From AWTP1-13 sp035762425 (GTDB lineage Bacteria > Pseudomonadota > Alphaproteobacteria > Rhizobiales > Hyphomicrobiaceae): DNA of 15,532 bases. The notes beneath the pieces were generated by a model. The model did not search any database, was not told the origin of the DNA, and saw nothing but the letters and a program-made list of their open reading frames with translations. Both the position numbers and the translations under genes were made by a program. Shown one piece after another: positions 1 through 6,903 of the stretch. The number at the start of each line of letters is the position of its first letter. Position 1 is the stretch's first letter. The stretch covers positions 1 to 15,532 of the forward strand of contig DASTOW010000034.1 of the NCBI GenBank assembly GCA_035762425.1, read 5' to 3'.

Positions 1-537
1 GATGCCGGCTTCAAGGGGCGCTACCCGCACCAGTTCTCGGGCGGCCAGCGCAGCCGCATTGGCATCGCCCGCGCGCTCGCGGTGTCGCCGGAGTTCCTGG
101 TTTGCGACGAGGCGATCGCGGCGCTCGACGTGTCGATCCAGGCGCAGATCATCAACCTGTTCATGGACCTGCGGCAGGCCTTCGACCTGACCTACCTGTT
201 CATCAGTCACGACCTAGGCGTGGTGCGGCACATCTCGGACCGCATCGTCATCATGTACCTGGGCCGGGTGGTGGAGGCGTCGCCGACGGCGGCGCTGTTT
301 GAGACGCCGAACCACCCTTACACGCGTGCCCTGCTCGCCGAGGTACCGCGCATCTCCTACGAGAAGCGCCAGTTCCAGCCGATCAAGGGCGAGATCCCCT
401 CGCCGCTCGAGCCGCCGCGCGGATGCCACTTCCATCCGCGCTGCCCGATGGCCATGCCGCGCTGCACCGAGGAAGCGCCGGTCTTGAAAGTGATCGCGCC
501 GGGACGCCGTTCGGCTTGCCACCTGAACGATGCCTAA
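1..537 (+). CDS. Peptide/nickel-type ABC transporter ATP-binding protein (DppF/OppF-like), 3' part only
   Basis: This is the C-terminal part of a cytoplasmic ATPase that powers uptake of peptides or similar solutes with two membrane permeases and a binding protein. The reading frame is open from the first base; 178 residues are visible and the Walker A half lies outside the window. In order one sees the ABC signature (FSGGQRSRIGIARAL, about residues 17-31), Walker B plus D-loop (FLVCDEAIAALDVS), the H-loop (LFISHDLGVV), and the oligopeptide-transporter C-terminal extension with GEIPSPLEPP and a Cys-containing FHPRCPMAMPRC segment typical of Dpp/Opp ATPases. Two positions depart from the usual family pattern: QRS for QRQ in the signature, and DEAIAALD for DEPVSALD after Walker B. 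The gene converges on the minus-strand catabolic operon, so it is a separate transcription unit, and its substrate cannot be told from this part. Confidence 0.93.
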   Translation, partial: DAGFKGRYPHQFSGGQRSRIGIARALAVSPEFLVCDEAIAALDVSIQAQIINLFMDLRQAFDLTYLFISHDLGVVRHISDRIVIMYLGRVVEASPTAALFETPNHPYTRALLAEVPRISYEKRQFQPIKGEIPSPLEPPRGCHFHPRCPMAMPRCTEEAPVLKVIAPGRRSACHLNDA

Positions 538-643
538 CTCCGATATTCTCGAAAGATGTCAGCGCGGAATTTCGCGCAGCCAATAGCCGGACCCAGGGGC
601 TGCAGCGCGCTTGCCCGCGATGACAGGGGCGCGTGCGGCGCTG
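538..643. other. Convergent intergenic gap with a GC-rich inverted repeat
   Basis: This short gap lies between two converging genes. A perfect 7-bp inverted repeat, GCAGCGC at 602-608 and GCGCTGC at 638-644, encloses a 29-base loop that itself contains CGCGC at 606-610 and GCGCG at 629-633. The right arm ends on the first base of the minus-strand stop codon. A structure here could help end transcription from both sides, but there is no T-run and the loop is long, so a classical intrinsic terminator is not supported. Confidence 0.3.
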
Positions 644-1636
644 CTATCCGATTTCCAGGATCAGCTTGCCCTGCGCCTTGCCCTGCTGGAGCCAGGTGAG
701 CGCCTCCTTAATGGTGGCCAGCGGGAACGTGCGGCTGACGTAGGGATCGATCTTGCCGGCCACGTACAGGGCGAAGATTTCCTGCTGTACCCGCGCCACC
801 CACTCGGGCGTGCGGTCGCGATAGTCCGACCATTGCAGGCCGGACACCTCGATGTTCTTCACCAGCAGGTAGTTGGCCTTGATGCTCGGAATCTCGCCGG
901 CGGCAAAGCCGATGATGACCATGCGGCCGCGCCAAGCCATGGCCCGCAGGGCTGCACCGTTGGCGGCTCCGCCGACCGGGTCGATGACGATGTCGGCGCC
1001 GTCTCCGTCTGTGAGTTGGTGCACACGCTCGCGCAGGGCATCGCGCAGATCAGCGCTGCCGAGGTCAATCACCGCATCGGCGCCCGCTGCGCGCGCAACC
1101 TCGGCGTTGGCGTCGCCGAGCACGCCGGCCAGCACCAGTCTGGCGCCGAGCGCCTTGGCCATCTGCACGCTGGCAACGCCGATACCTCCCGACGCGCCCA
1201 GCACCAGCACCACCTCGCCCTTCTGCAGGCGGGCGCGCTCCACGAGCGCAAAATGCGCCGTTTGATAGACGAGGCCGAGCGCCGCGCCCTTGGTGAAGTC
1301 GATCGCCGCCGGCATCGCAAACACGTTGGCGGCTGCAGCAAGCAGCTTCTGTGCGAACGCGCCGTATTCGACCTGCGCGGCAACGCGGTCGCCGACCTTG
1401 AGGCCGGCCACACCGGCACCGACCGCCGCTACGATGCCGGCGGCAGCCTTGCCAGGCACGAAGGGGAGTGGCGGCTTGATCTGGTACTGGCCGGAGATGA
1501 CCAGGATGTCGGGGTAGTTGATCTCGGCCGCCTTCACGTCGATCACGATCTGGCCTTTGCCCGGCACTGGATCGGGAAGGTCGCCGATCTCAAGCTTGTC
1601 AATGGGGGCGAACTCGCGAACGATGGCCGCCTTCAC
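644..1636 (-). CDS. Zinc-free MDR oxidoreductase, NADPH:quinone oxidoreductase family
   Basis: A 330-residue medium-chain dehydrogenase/reductase of the quinone oxidoreductase/enoyl reductase branch, predicted to be a cytoplasmic NAD(P)H enzyme. The N-terminal GroES-like domain has AEINYPDILVISGQY (38-52) and PFVPG (58-62); the Rossmann domain has VLGASGGIGVASVQMAKALGA (145-165), the AxxGxxG-type nucleotide-binding turn of this branch. No structural or catalytic zinc-ligand set is seen. The usual acidic residue after PFVPG (PGxE) is replaced (PGKAAAG). The start is a GTG at 1636-1634 that overlaps the upstream CoA-transferase stop as GTGA, which indicates translational coupling; the N-terminus MKAAIVREF matches family starts. 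It is the last gene of the operon. Its role is unclear: it may reduce an unsaturated acyl-CoA or an enone intermediate, or remove reactive carbonyls. Confidence 0.9.
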   Translation of the reverse strand: MKAAIVREFAPIDKLEIGDLPDPVPGKGQIVIDVKAAEINYPDILVISGQYQIKPPLPFVPGKAAAGIVAAVGAGVAGLKVGDRVAAQVEYGAFAQKLLAAAANVFAMPAAIDFTKGAALGLVYQTAHFALVERARLQKGEVVLVLGASGGIGVASVQMAKALGARLVLAGVLGDANAEVARAAGADAVIDLGSADLRDALRERVHQLTDGDGADIVIDPVGGAANGAALRAMAWRGRMVIIGFAAGEIPSIKANYLLVKNIEVSGLQWSDYRDRTPEWVARVQQEIFALYVAGKIDPYVSRTFPLATIKEALTWLQQGKAQGKLILEIG

Positions 1637-2751
1637 GTCTCCATCTCCGGGTTGTGGGCGCCGAGCGCCGGCGCCGACTTTGCATGCGCAGGTGCAGCCC
1701 GGAACGCATTGTTGATCGGCACGGGCAGGGCTGGCATGCGTGCGCCGGATTCGTTGCTGAGCCCATGCGCGAACAAGCCGCGCGCTCGGAAGTGCGCGTC
1801 CGCCAGCGCCGTCTGCACGTCCTGCACGATCGAGCAGCAGCAGTCGGCGGCATCGAAGATCGGCGCCCACTCGGCCGCGTCGCGCGCGCGCATGATCTCG
1901 GCGATGCGGGCCGCGGTGGCCGCGGGATCGCGCGCATCGTCCGCCAAACACGGCTCCAAGCCGATTGCTGCAACGAAGGGCTCCCAGAAGCGCTGCTCGA
2001 TGGCGGCAACGGCGGCGACACGCCCGTCCTTTGTTTCGTAAAGGCGATAGCGCGGCGTACCGCCGGTGGTGAGATCGGTGGCATTGCCGGGCCATTGTCC
2101 GGCTGCAAAGCCATTGCCGATCGCCCAGTATGCAAACGTGAACAGACTGTCGGTCATGGCGATGTCGAGGTAGGCGCCTTGGCCGCTGGCATCGCGGTGG
2201 CGAAGGGCGAGTAGGATGTTCATCACGGCCGGATAGGCCCCGCCGGCAATATCGGCGATCAGCGCCGGCGGCACCACGGGCGAGCCTGGTGGGCCGGACG
2301 AGAGGGCCAGCAACCCGGTGTCGCCAATGTAGTTGAGGTCGTGCCCGGCGCGATCGCGGCGCGGGCCGCTCTGGCCGTAGCCGGTGATGGCGCAATAAAT
2401 AATGCGCGGGTTTTGCGCGCGCATGGCTGCGTAGCCCAGGCCGAGGCGGTCCATCACACCGGGCCGGAACTGCTCCAGCACGATGTCGGCGGTCTTGGCG
2501 AGCGCCAGCACGCGATCGCGGGTGGCCGGGTCCTTCAGGTCGGCGGCAATGCTCTTCTTGCCACGGTTGAGCAGGGCGAAGTTGACGCTCTCTTTACCCC
2601 AGCGCGGCTCGTAGCTGCGCATCTCTTCGCCGCGTCCGGGGCGCTCGATCTTGAGCACCTCGGCGCCGGCTTCGGCTAGCAGCAGCGAAGCCATCGGCCC
2701 AGGCAGCAAGGTTGAGAAGTCGAGAACGCGGATGCCGTCGAGCGGAGGCAT
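1633..2751 (-). CDS. Family III CoA transferase fold protein, probably alpha-methylacyl-CoA racemase-like
   Basis: A 372-residue CaiB/BaiF-fold protein; members either move CoA between acids or epimerise 2-methylacyl-CoA. The start of the fold is typical (IRVLDFSTLLPGPMASLLLAEAGAEV, from residue 7) and LEQFRPGVMDRLGLGY (92-107) is the family core. Three residues match the racemase active site in position: His137 in GHDLNY, Asp167 in LIADIAGG and Glu252 in AIEQRFW. The Asp is shared by true transferases, while the His/Glu pair is what favours racemase. The ATG overlaps the upstream stop by one base (TGATG). Its length suits AMACR-like enzymes. A run of three cysteines (304-306) is unusual. In an operon opening an alicyclic ring, a racemase would suit methyl-branched or substituted intermediates; a CoA transferase activating the acid from another acyl-CoA remains possible. 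Confidence 0.88.
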   Translation of the reverse strand: MPPLDGIRVLDFSTLLPGPMASLLLAEAGAEVLKIERPGRGEEMRSYEPRWGKESVNFALLNRGKKSIAADLKDPATRDRVLALAKTADIVLEQFRPGVMDRLGLGYAAMRAQNPRIIYCAITGYGQSGPRRDRAGHDLNYIGDTGLLALSSGPPGSPVVPPALIADIAGGAYPAVMNILLALRHRDASGQGAYLDIAMTDSLFTFAYWAIGNGFAAGQWPGNATDLTTGGTPRYRLYETKDGRVAAVAAIEQRFWEPFVAAIGLEPCLADDARDPAATAARIAEIMRARDAAEWAPIFDAADCCCSIVQDVQTALADAHFRARGLFAHGLSNESGARMPALPVPINNAFRAAPAHAKSAPALGAHNPEMET

Positions 2752-3380
2752 CAGCTGCGATCCCGGCGCTGCTTGGCCACGACGGCGCGGCGTGCGGGCG
2801 CATAGGCCGGCGTGCCGTACACTTCGAACAGCGCGGCTGTCACATCATAGTGGTTGGCAAGCCCGCCGCGCTCGACCCGCTCGATTGGACCGTCGCGGTA
2901 GCCGAGGCCGAGCCGGCAGGTGACATCCATGTCCTTGGCAGTGGCGAGGCCCTCGTCAAGAAAGCGCAGCGCGTCGTTGTATTTAGGGCGCACGAGGCGG
3001 TCGACGATGCGCCCTGCCTGATCCGCGCACACCACCACTGTGAAGCCCGCCTCCTCGAAAAGCGCGGTGGCGGCGGCGATCGCCTTGGGTGTGGAGTTGG
3101 GCTGACGCACCAGCTCGATGAGCGGGCTGGGCGCCTCGCTGCCGTTGCGATAGCGCGCAAAGCCCAGGACGTTGGAGCCTTCCGTGCCTGCGGCCTCGCC
3201 CGTATGCACGCCGAGGCACTCGGTGCCGAGCTCGACCAGGATCGCCGCCTTGCTGTCGTCCTTCTGCACGGGCGTGCCCAGATGCAGGACGATCTCTCCA
3301 TCCGGCGTGGCGGCGGCAAGGAAGCCATCGCCTTGCGGGAACGAGCGGCTCGCACCGGCCTGCCTGATCGCATAGCGCAT
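2751..3380 (-). CDS. 3-hydroxyacyl-CoA dehydrogenase-like protein lacking the catalytic residues
   Basis: A 209-residue protein whose C-terminal half is the 3HCDH C-terminal domain (AGRIVDRLVRPKYNDALRF at 122-140, then LGLGYRDGPIERVERGGLA at 157-175). The N-terminal half looks like a worn remnant of the Rossmann part: no GxGxxG is present, although GFARYRNG...LIELVRQP (73-94) aligns with the GxHFxNP...KLVEVV strand of active enzymes. The catalytic His falls on Ala (GFARY) and the catalytic Asn of the VNR motif falls on Asp127 (VDRLVRP). It therefore should not work as a normal dehydrogenase. It follows the intact dehydrogenase gene after only three bases, so it may be a partner subunit, a CoA-ester binding protein, or an enzyme with another activity. 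The C-terminus is basic. The family call is good, the function unknown. Confidence 0.8.
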   Translation of the reverse strand: MRYAIRQAGASRSFPQGDGFLAAATPDGEIVLHLGTPVQKDDSKAAILVELGTECLGVHTGEAAGTEGSNVLGFARYRNGSEAPSPLIELVRQPNSTPKAIAAATALFEEAGFTVVVCADQAGRIVDRLVRPKYNDALRFLDEGLATAKDMDVTCRLGLGYRDGPIERVERGGLANHYDVTAALFEVYGTPAYAPARRAVVAKQRRDRS

Positions 3381-3383
3381 GGT

Positions 3384-4262
3384 TCAGCCTCCGAACATCG
3401 CGTTGCCGTCGTACTTGAAGAAGCCGCGGCCCGTCTTGCGGCCCAGCCAGCCGGCCGCCACCATGCGGCGCAGCAGCGGCGGCGCGGCGGCGCGCGCATC
3501 GAGCGTGATGGGATGAAACGCCTCGCACAGACGCACCTGCGTATCGAGGCCGATCAGGTCGATGAGCTCCAGCGGGCCCATCTTGTAGCCGAAGGCGATC
3601 TTGATGGCTGCATCGATGCCGGCCGGGTCGGCGACGCCGGCCTCCACGGCGCGGATGCAGTCGTTGTTGAAGGGAATCAGCAGTGCATTGAGGATGAAGC
3701 CCGGTTTGTCCTGCGTCTTGACGGGGAGCTGGCCGGCCGCCTCGCACCACGCCCAGGCTTGTGCGAGGGTGTCCTTGGAGGTGGCGATGCCGGGCGAGAC
3801 CTCGATCAGCTTCATGAGCTGGGCTGGCAGGCAGAAGTGCAACCCGACCACGCGGTCATCGCGCCCCGACGCGCCGGCGATCTCGGTGATCGACAGCGTC
3901 GAGGTGTTGGAGGCGAAGATGGTGTGGGCGGGACAGATGTTGTTCAGCTTGCCGACCAGCTCGCGCTTGACGGAAAGGTCCTCGAACACGGCCTCGATGA
4001 CGAGGTCGGCCTTGGCTAGCTCGTTGAGCGATGTGGTGCGCATGAGGCGGCCCAGCACCGCGTCCTTGTCGGCAGCGCTCATCTTGCCGCGCTCCACCGA
4101 TTTGGCGAAGAAGCCGTCGGTTTGGCGCGCGGCGCGATCGAGGGCCGGCATAGCCACGTCGTAGCAGATGGTGGAGAAGCCCGCTCGCGCCGCCACGATG
4201 GCGATACCGGCGCCCATGGTGCCGCCGGCTCCGCACACGGCAACGGTCCTGATCTTGCTCAT
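3384..4262 (-). CDS. 3-hydroxyacyl-CoA (3-hydroxybutyryl-CoA type) dehydrogenase
   Basis: A 292-residue NAD-dependent dehydrogenase that oxidises L-3-hydroxyacyl-CoA to 3-ketoacyl-CoA, the third step of beta-oxidation. The Rossmann start has VAVCGAGGTMGAGIA (7-21). SNTSTLSITEIA (118-129) holds the substrate-binding Ser, His142 in GLHFCLPA and Glu154 in KLIEV form the catalytic pair, and Asn192 in FILNALL is the conserved Asn. The C-terminal domain has GYKMGPLELIDLIGLD (225-240) and ends with GWLGRKTGRGFFKYD. Oddities: the usual HFFNP is HFCLP, and the usual VNR is LNA. Length is typical of Hbd/PaaH. The ATG overlaps the acyl-CoA dehydrogenase stop (ATGA). In this operon it would act on the linear acyl-CoA after ring opening, or share ring-alcohol oxidation with the short-chain dehydrogenase. 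Confidence 0.95.
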   Translation of the reverse strand: MSKIRTVAVCGAGGTMGAGIAIVAARAGFSTICYDVAMPALDRAARQTDGFFAKSVERGKMSAADKDAVLGRLMRTTSLNELAKADLVIEAVFEDLSVKRELVGKLNNICPAHTIFASNTSTLSITEIAGASGRDDRVVGLHFCLPAQLMKLIEVSPGIATSKDTLAQAWAWCEAAGQLPVKTQDKPGFILNALLIPFNNDCIRAVEAGVADPAGIDAAIKIAFGYKMGPLELIDLIGLDTQVRLCEAFHPITLDARAAAPPLLRRMVAAGWLGRKTGRGFFKYDGNAMFGG

Positions 4263-5425
4263 TTCGTGACGAAGCTCCGTCCGATCAGCTGCCGGTGCAC
4301 CTGATTGGTGCCTTCCCAGATCTGGGTGATCTTGGCGTCGCGCATCAGGCGCTCGACGCGGTTGTCGCGGATATAGCCGTAGCCGCCGTGCATTTGCACG
4401 GCCTCCGTGGTCATACGCATGGCCAGGTCGGAGGCACGCAGCTTGGCGATGGAGGCCTCAATGCCGACGCCGCTGGCTCCGCCATCGATGAGGTCGGCGA
4501 CATGATCGAGCCAGGCCTCGCACATGGCAAGCTCGCTGGCGAGGTCGGCGAGCAGGAACTGATTGGCCTGGAACTCGGCGATGCGGCGTCCCGATTGGCG
4601 CCGCTGGTTCATGTAGGCCGTCATGTCCTTGAAGGCGGCGGTGGCGATGCCGAGTGCATGCGCGGCAATGCTGGGCCGCGACTTGTTGAGGGAAGCGAAC
4701 AGGATCTTCAGGCCGTCGCCTGGCTGTCCCAGCAGGTTGGCGCAGGGAACGCGGCATTTGTCGAAATTGAGCGCCACCGTGGAAGAGGCGCGCAGCCCCA
4801 TCTTGTCCTCGGCGCGGCCCGTGCTGAAACCGGGTGTACCGATCTCCAGAACCAACGCCGAGATGGCGCCCTTGGCGTCGTCGATCTGGCTCCACTTACC
4901 GAATATGAGCAGCAAATCCGACTTGTCGCCGCTGGTGATGAAGGTCTTGCCGCCGTCAACCACGATGCAGTCGCCATCGGGCCTGAAGCGCGTGCGCATT
5001 GCGGTGGCATCCGAGCCAGCCTCCGGCTCGGTGATAGCAAGGGAGGCAAGGCCGCCGTCGGCGATGCGCGGCAGCAGGCGAAGCTTCTGCTCCTCGCTGC
5101 CGAAGTCGATCAACGGCTTCATGGCATGGAAATTGGTGGCGTAGATGATGCCGGTCGAGGCGCACGCTTCGGACAGGATTTTCACCACCGCCAGATACAA
5201 CTTGTAGCGCGCGGGACTGCCGCCATAGGCCTCCGGCATGAACAGGCCGTTGAGGCCAAGCGCCTGGATGTGCGCGATATTGTTGTCAGGAAACGCACCC
5301 GTCCTGTCGTGGGCCGCGGAGGCCGGTGCAATCACGTCATCGGCCAATCGCTGCACGGCGTCGAGGATGGCTTGCTCCTCCTCGCTCCATTGGCGCTGGC
5401 GCTCCAGCTGTTGGAAGATGTTCAT
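4259..5425 (-). CDS. Acyl-CoA dehydrogenase (candidate AliB-like ring dehydrogenase)
   Basis: A 388-residue FAD flavoenzyme that introduces an alpha,beta double bond in an acyl-CoA and passes electrons to electron-transfer flavoprotein. Seen are LASLAITEPEAGSDATAM (126-143), KTFITSGDKSDLLLIFGK (160-177), QMHGGYGYIRD (344-354) and IWEGTNQVHR (369-378), with Glu371 at the catalytic base position of the short/medium-chain enzymes. I chose the ATG at 5425-5423, ten bases after the upstream stop and preceded by a GAGG motif; an in-frame ATG 33 bases further upstream would overlap the short-chain dehydrogenase gene by 23 bases. It sits after ligase, hydratase and SDR genes. In the cyclohexane-carboxylate route the enzyme at this step is AliB, which makes cyclohexene-1-carboxyl-CoA; that assignment is inferred from context only. 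Confidence 0.95.
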   Translation of the reverse strand: MNIFQQLERQRQWSEEEQAILDAVQRLADDVIAPASAAHDRTGAFPDNNIAHIQALGLNGLFMPEAYGGSPARYKLYLAVVKILSEACASTGIIYATNFHAMKPLIDFGSEEQKLRLLPRIADGGLASLAITEPEAGSDATAMRTRFRPDGDCIVVDGGKTFITSGDKSDLLLIFGKWSQIDDAKGAISALVLEIGTPGFSTGRAEDKMGLRASSTVALNFDKCRVPCANLLGQPGDGLKILFASLNKSRPSIAAHALGIATAAFKDMTAYMNQRRQSGRRIAEFQANQFLLADLASELAMCEAWLDHVADLIDGGASGVGIEASIAKLRASDLAMRMTTEAVQMHGGYGYIRDNRVERLMRDAKITQIWEGTNQVHRQLIGRSFVTK

Positions 5426-5435
5426 GGGCTGGTCC

Positions 5436-6143
5436 TCAATGGAACATGCCCTGGCCACCGTCGATGTAGATGGTCTCGCCGGTCAGAAAGCCGAGGTCGG
5501 CGCGGAACAGCGAGCCGACCAGCCGCCCCACTTCCTCCGGAGCGCCCGGCCGGGCCACCGGGATGCGCCGCTTGATCCAGGCCTTGACGCTGTCCTTTTC
5601 GCGGAATTCGGCATTGAGGTCGGTAGCGATGTAGCCTGGCGCTACATCGACGATGCGGATGTTGTCGGCCGCCCACTCGACCGCCATGCAGCGGGTAATG
5701 GCGCCGATCGCCGCCTTCGATGCGCAGTAGGCGACGCTGCGCGACACGCCCATCTTGTCGAAGAACGAGCCGATGTTGACGATGAGCCCGCCGCCGGTTT
5801 GCTTCAGGTGCGGGTAGACTTCGCGCGAGGCCACCACCACCGACGTTGCATTGATGCGCATGACGCGTTCGAAGTCGGCCGCCGACATCCGATCGCTCTT
5901 GTGCTCCTCGTACACGCCGGCGTTGTTGACGAGGCCCGCGATCGGCCCGCGCGCCGCCACCGCCGCTATGGCCTTGGCGATGCCAGCCTCGTCGGCGACA
6001 TCGCATGCAAAGCCTTCGCCGGCTGCCGTCTCGCCCGAGCGGGTCAGACCTGCCACGCGTGCGCCGCCGGCCGCCAGCTCTTTGGCGATAGCCGCGCCGA
6101 TGCCGCGTGTCGCGCCCGTGACGATGATATAGCCTTCAGCCAT
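5436..6143 (-). CDS. Short-chain dehydrogenase/reductase (FabG-like; candidate BadH-type step)
   Basis: A 235-residue classical SDR that interconverts an alcohol and a ketone with NAD(P). Cofactor turn TGATRGIG (9-16), NNAG (73-76), Asn98, Ser126 and the YxxxK pair Tyr139/Lys143 make the full catalytic tetrad; VDVAPGYIATDLN and the ending TGETIYIDGGQGMFH are typical of the FabG-like branch. The ATG at 6143-6141 overlaps the enoyl-CoA hydratase stop by eight bases (ATGGCTGA); an upstream ATG at 6197 would run deep into that gene and adds a poor N-terminus. Between a hydratase and a BadI-like hydrolase in the pathway, the missing activity is oxidation of the 2-hydroxycycloalkane-carboxyl-CoA to the 2-keto ester, which is the BadH reaction. 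The sequence itself does not prove that substrate. Confidence 0.95.
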   Translation of the reverse strand: MAEGYIIVTGATRGIGAAIAKELAAGGARVAGLTRSGETAAGEGFACDVADEAGIAKAIAAVAARGPIAGLVNNAGVYEEHKSDRMSAADFERVMRINATSVVVASREVYPHLKQTGGGLIVNIGSFFDKMGVSRSVAYCASKAAIGAITRCMAVEWAADNIRIVDVAPGYIATDLNAEFREKDSVKAWIKRRIPVARPGAPEEVGRLVGSLFRADLGFLTGETIYIDGGQGMFH

Positions 6144-6903
6144 CGATGAACCTCGGTTTGCGCTTTTCCTGGAAGGCGGCGGTGCCTTCCTCGGCATCCT
6201 TGGTCTGGAAGGCGACCGTGGACAGATCCGCCTCGATCTTCAGACCCTCGTGGATCGGCACGTCGAGGGCGCGCTGCACGGCCGAGCGGGCAAAGCCCAG
6301 GGTCGGCAGGCTATAGCCGGTGAACTCGTGCGCGAAGGCCAGGCCGGCCTCGATGGGGTCGCCCTCCACCAGCCGGTTGACGAGGCCGATGCGCTCGGCT
6401 TCCTCAGCCAGCACGGTGCGGCCGGTCATGATCATCTCAAGCGCGCGGCTCTCGCCGATCACGCGCGGCAGGCGCTGCGTGCCGCCGTAACCCGGAATAA
6501 GCCCCAGCTTGATCTCGGGCAGGCCCATTTTGGCGTTGCGCGTCGCCAGGCGAAAGGTACAGGCCAGCGCCAGTTCGAGGCCGCCGCCAAATGCAAAGCC
6601 GTTGATGACGGCGACCGACGGCAGCGGCAGGGTGTCGAGCTTGGCGAACACGGCCTGGCCCAGCTCGGCGCCGCGCTTCTGCGCCACCAGGTCGCGATTG
6701 CGCAGCTCCTTGATGTCGGCGCCGGCACAAAAAGCTTTGGGGCCGGCGCCCGTCACGATTAGGGCGCGGGCCGTGGAGGCAGCAACCTCGTCGAAGGCCG
6801 CACCGATGCGGCGGATGATGTCGAAGGACAGCGCATTGAGCGCTTCCGGCCGGTTGAGCACCAGGATGGCGCAGTCGTCACGGGTAGACAGCTCGACAGA
6901 CAT
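6136..6903 (-). CDS. Enoyl-CoA hydratase, crotonase family (candidate BadK-like)
   Basis: A 255-residue crotonase-fold enzyme that adds water to a 2-enoyl-CoA. Oxyanion-hole motifs AFCAGADIKEL (58-68) and NGFAFGGGLELALAC (101-115) are intact, and both catalytic glutamates of true hydratases are present: Glu110 in GGGLEL and Glu130 in GLPEIKLGLIPGYGGTQ. The length is standard. The start is an ATG at 6903-6901 overlapping the ligase stop by one base (TGATG), with AGGAG seven bases upstream; a GTG three bases earlier is the other option but is too close to the ribosome site. In context it would hydrate the ring alkene made by the acyl-CoA dehydrogenase (BadK step) and may also serve later beta-oxidation rounds. 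Confidence 0.96.
   Translation of the reverse strand: MSVELSTRDDCAILVLNRPEALNALSFDIIRRIGAAFDEVAASTARALIVTGAGPKAFCAGADIKELRNRDLVAQKRGAELGQAVFAKLDTLPLPSVAVINGFAFGGGLELALACTFRLATRNAKMGLPEIKLGLIPGYGGTQRLPRVIGESRALEMIMTGRTVLAEEAERIGLVNRLVEGDPIEAGLAFAHEFTGYSLPTLGFARSAVQRALDVPIHEGLKIEADLSTVAFQTKDAEEGTAAFQEKRKPRFIDG

Noticed and set aside
602..644. The GCAGCGC/GCGCTGC inverted repeat as a bidirectional intrinsic terminator
   Set aside because: The loop is 29 bases and there is no T-run on either strand; it is kept only as a weak structural note.
611..2041. A long plus-strand open frame (476 codons) opposite the MDR and CoA-transferase genes
   Set aside because: It is a shadow of GC-rich codons: its product has no family motif, while the minus-strand proteins have full catalytic motifs and overlapping start-stop junctions.
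2712..5575. Two further long plus-strand frames (2712-4019 and 4295-5575) opposite the dehydrogenase genes
   Set aside because: They are antisense shadows; they cross gene junctions of a well-formed operon and encode no known fold.
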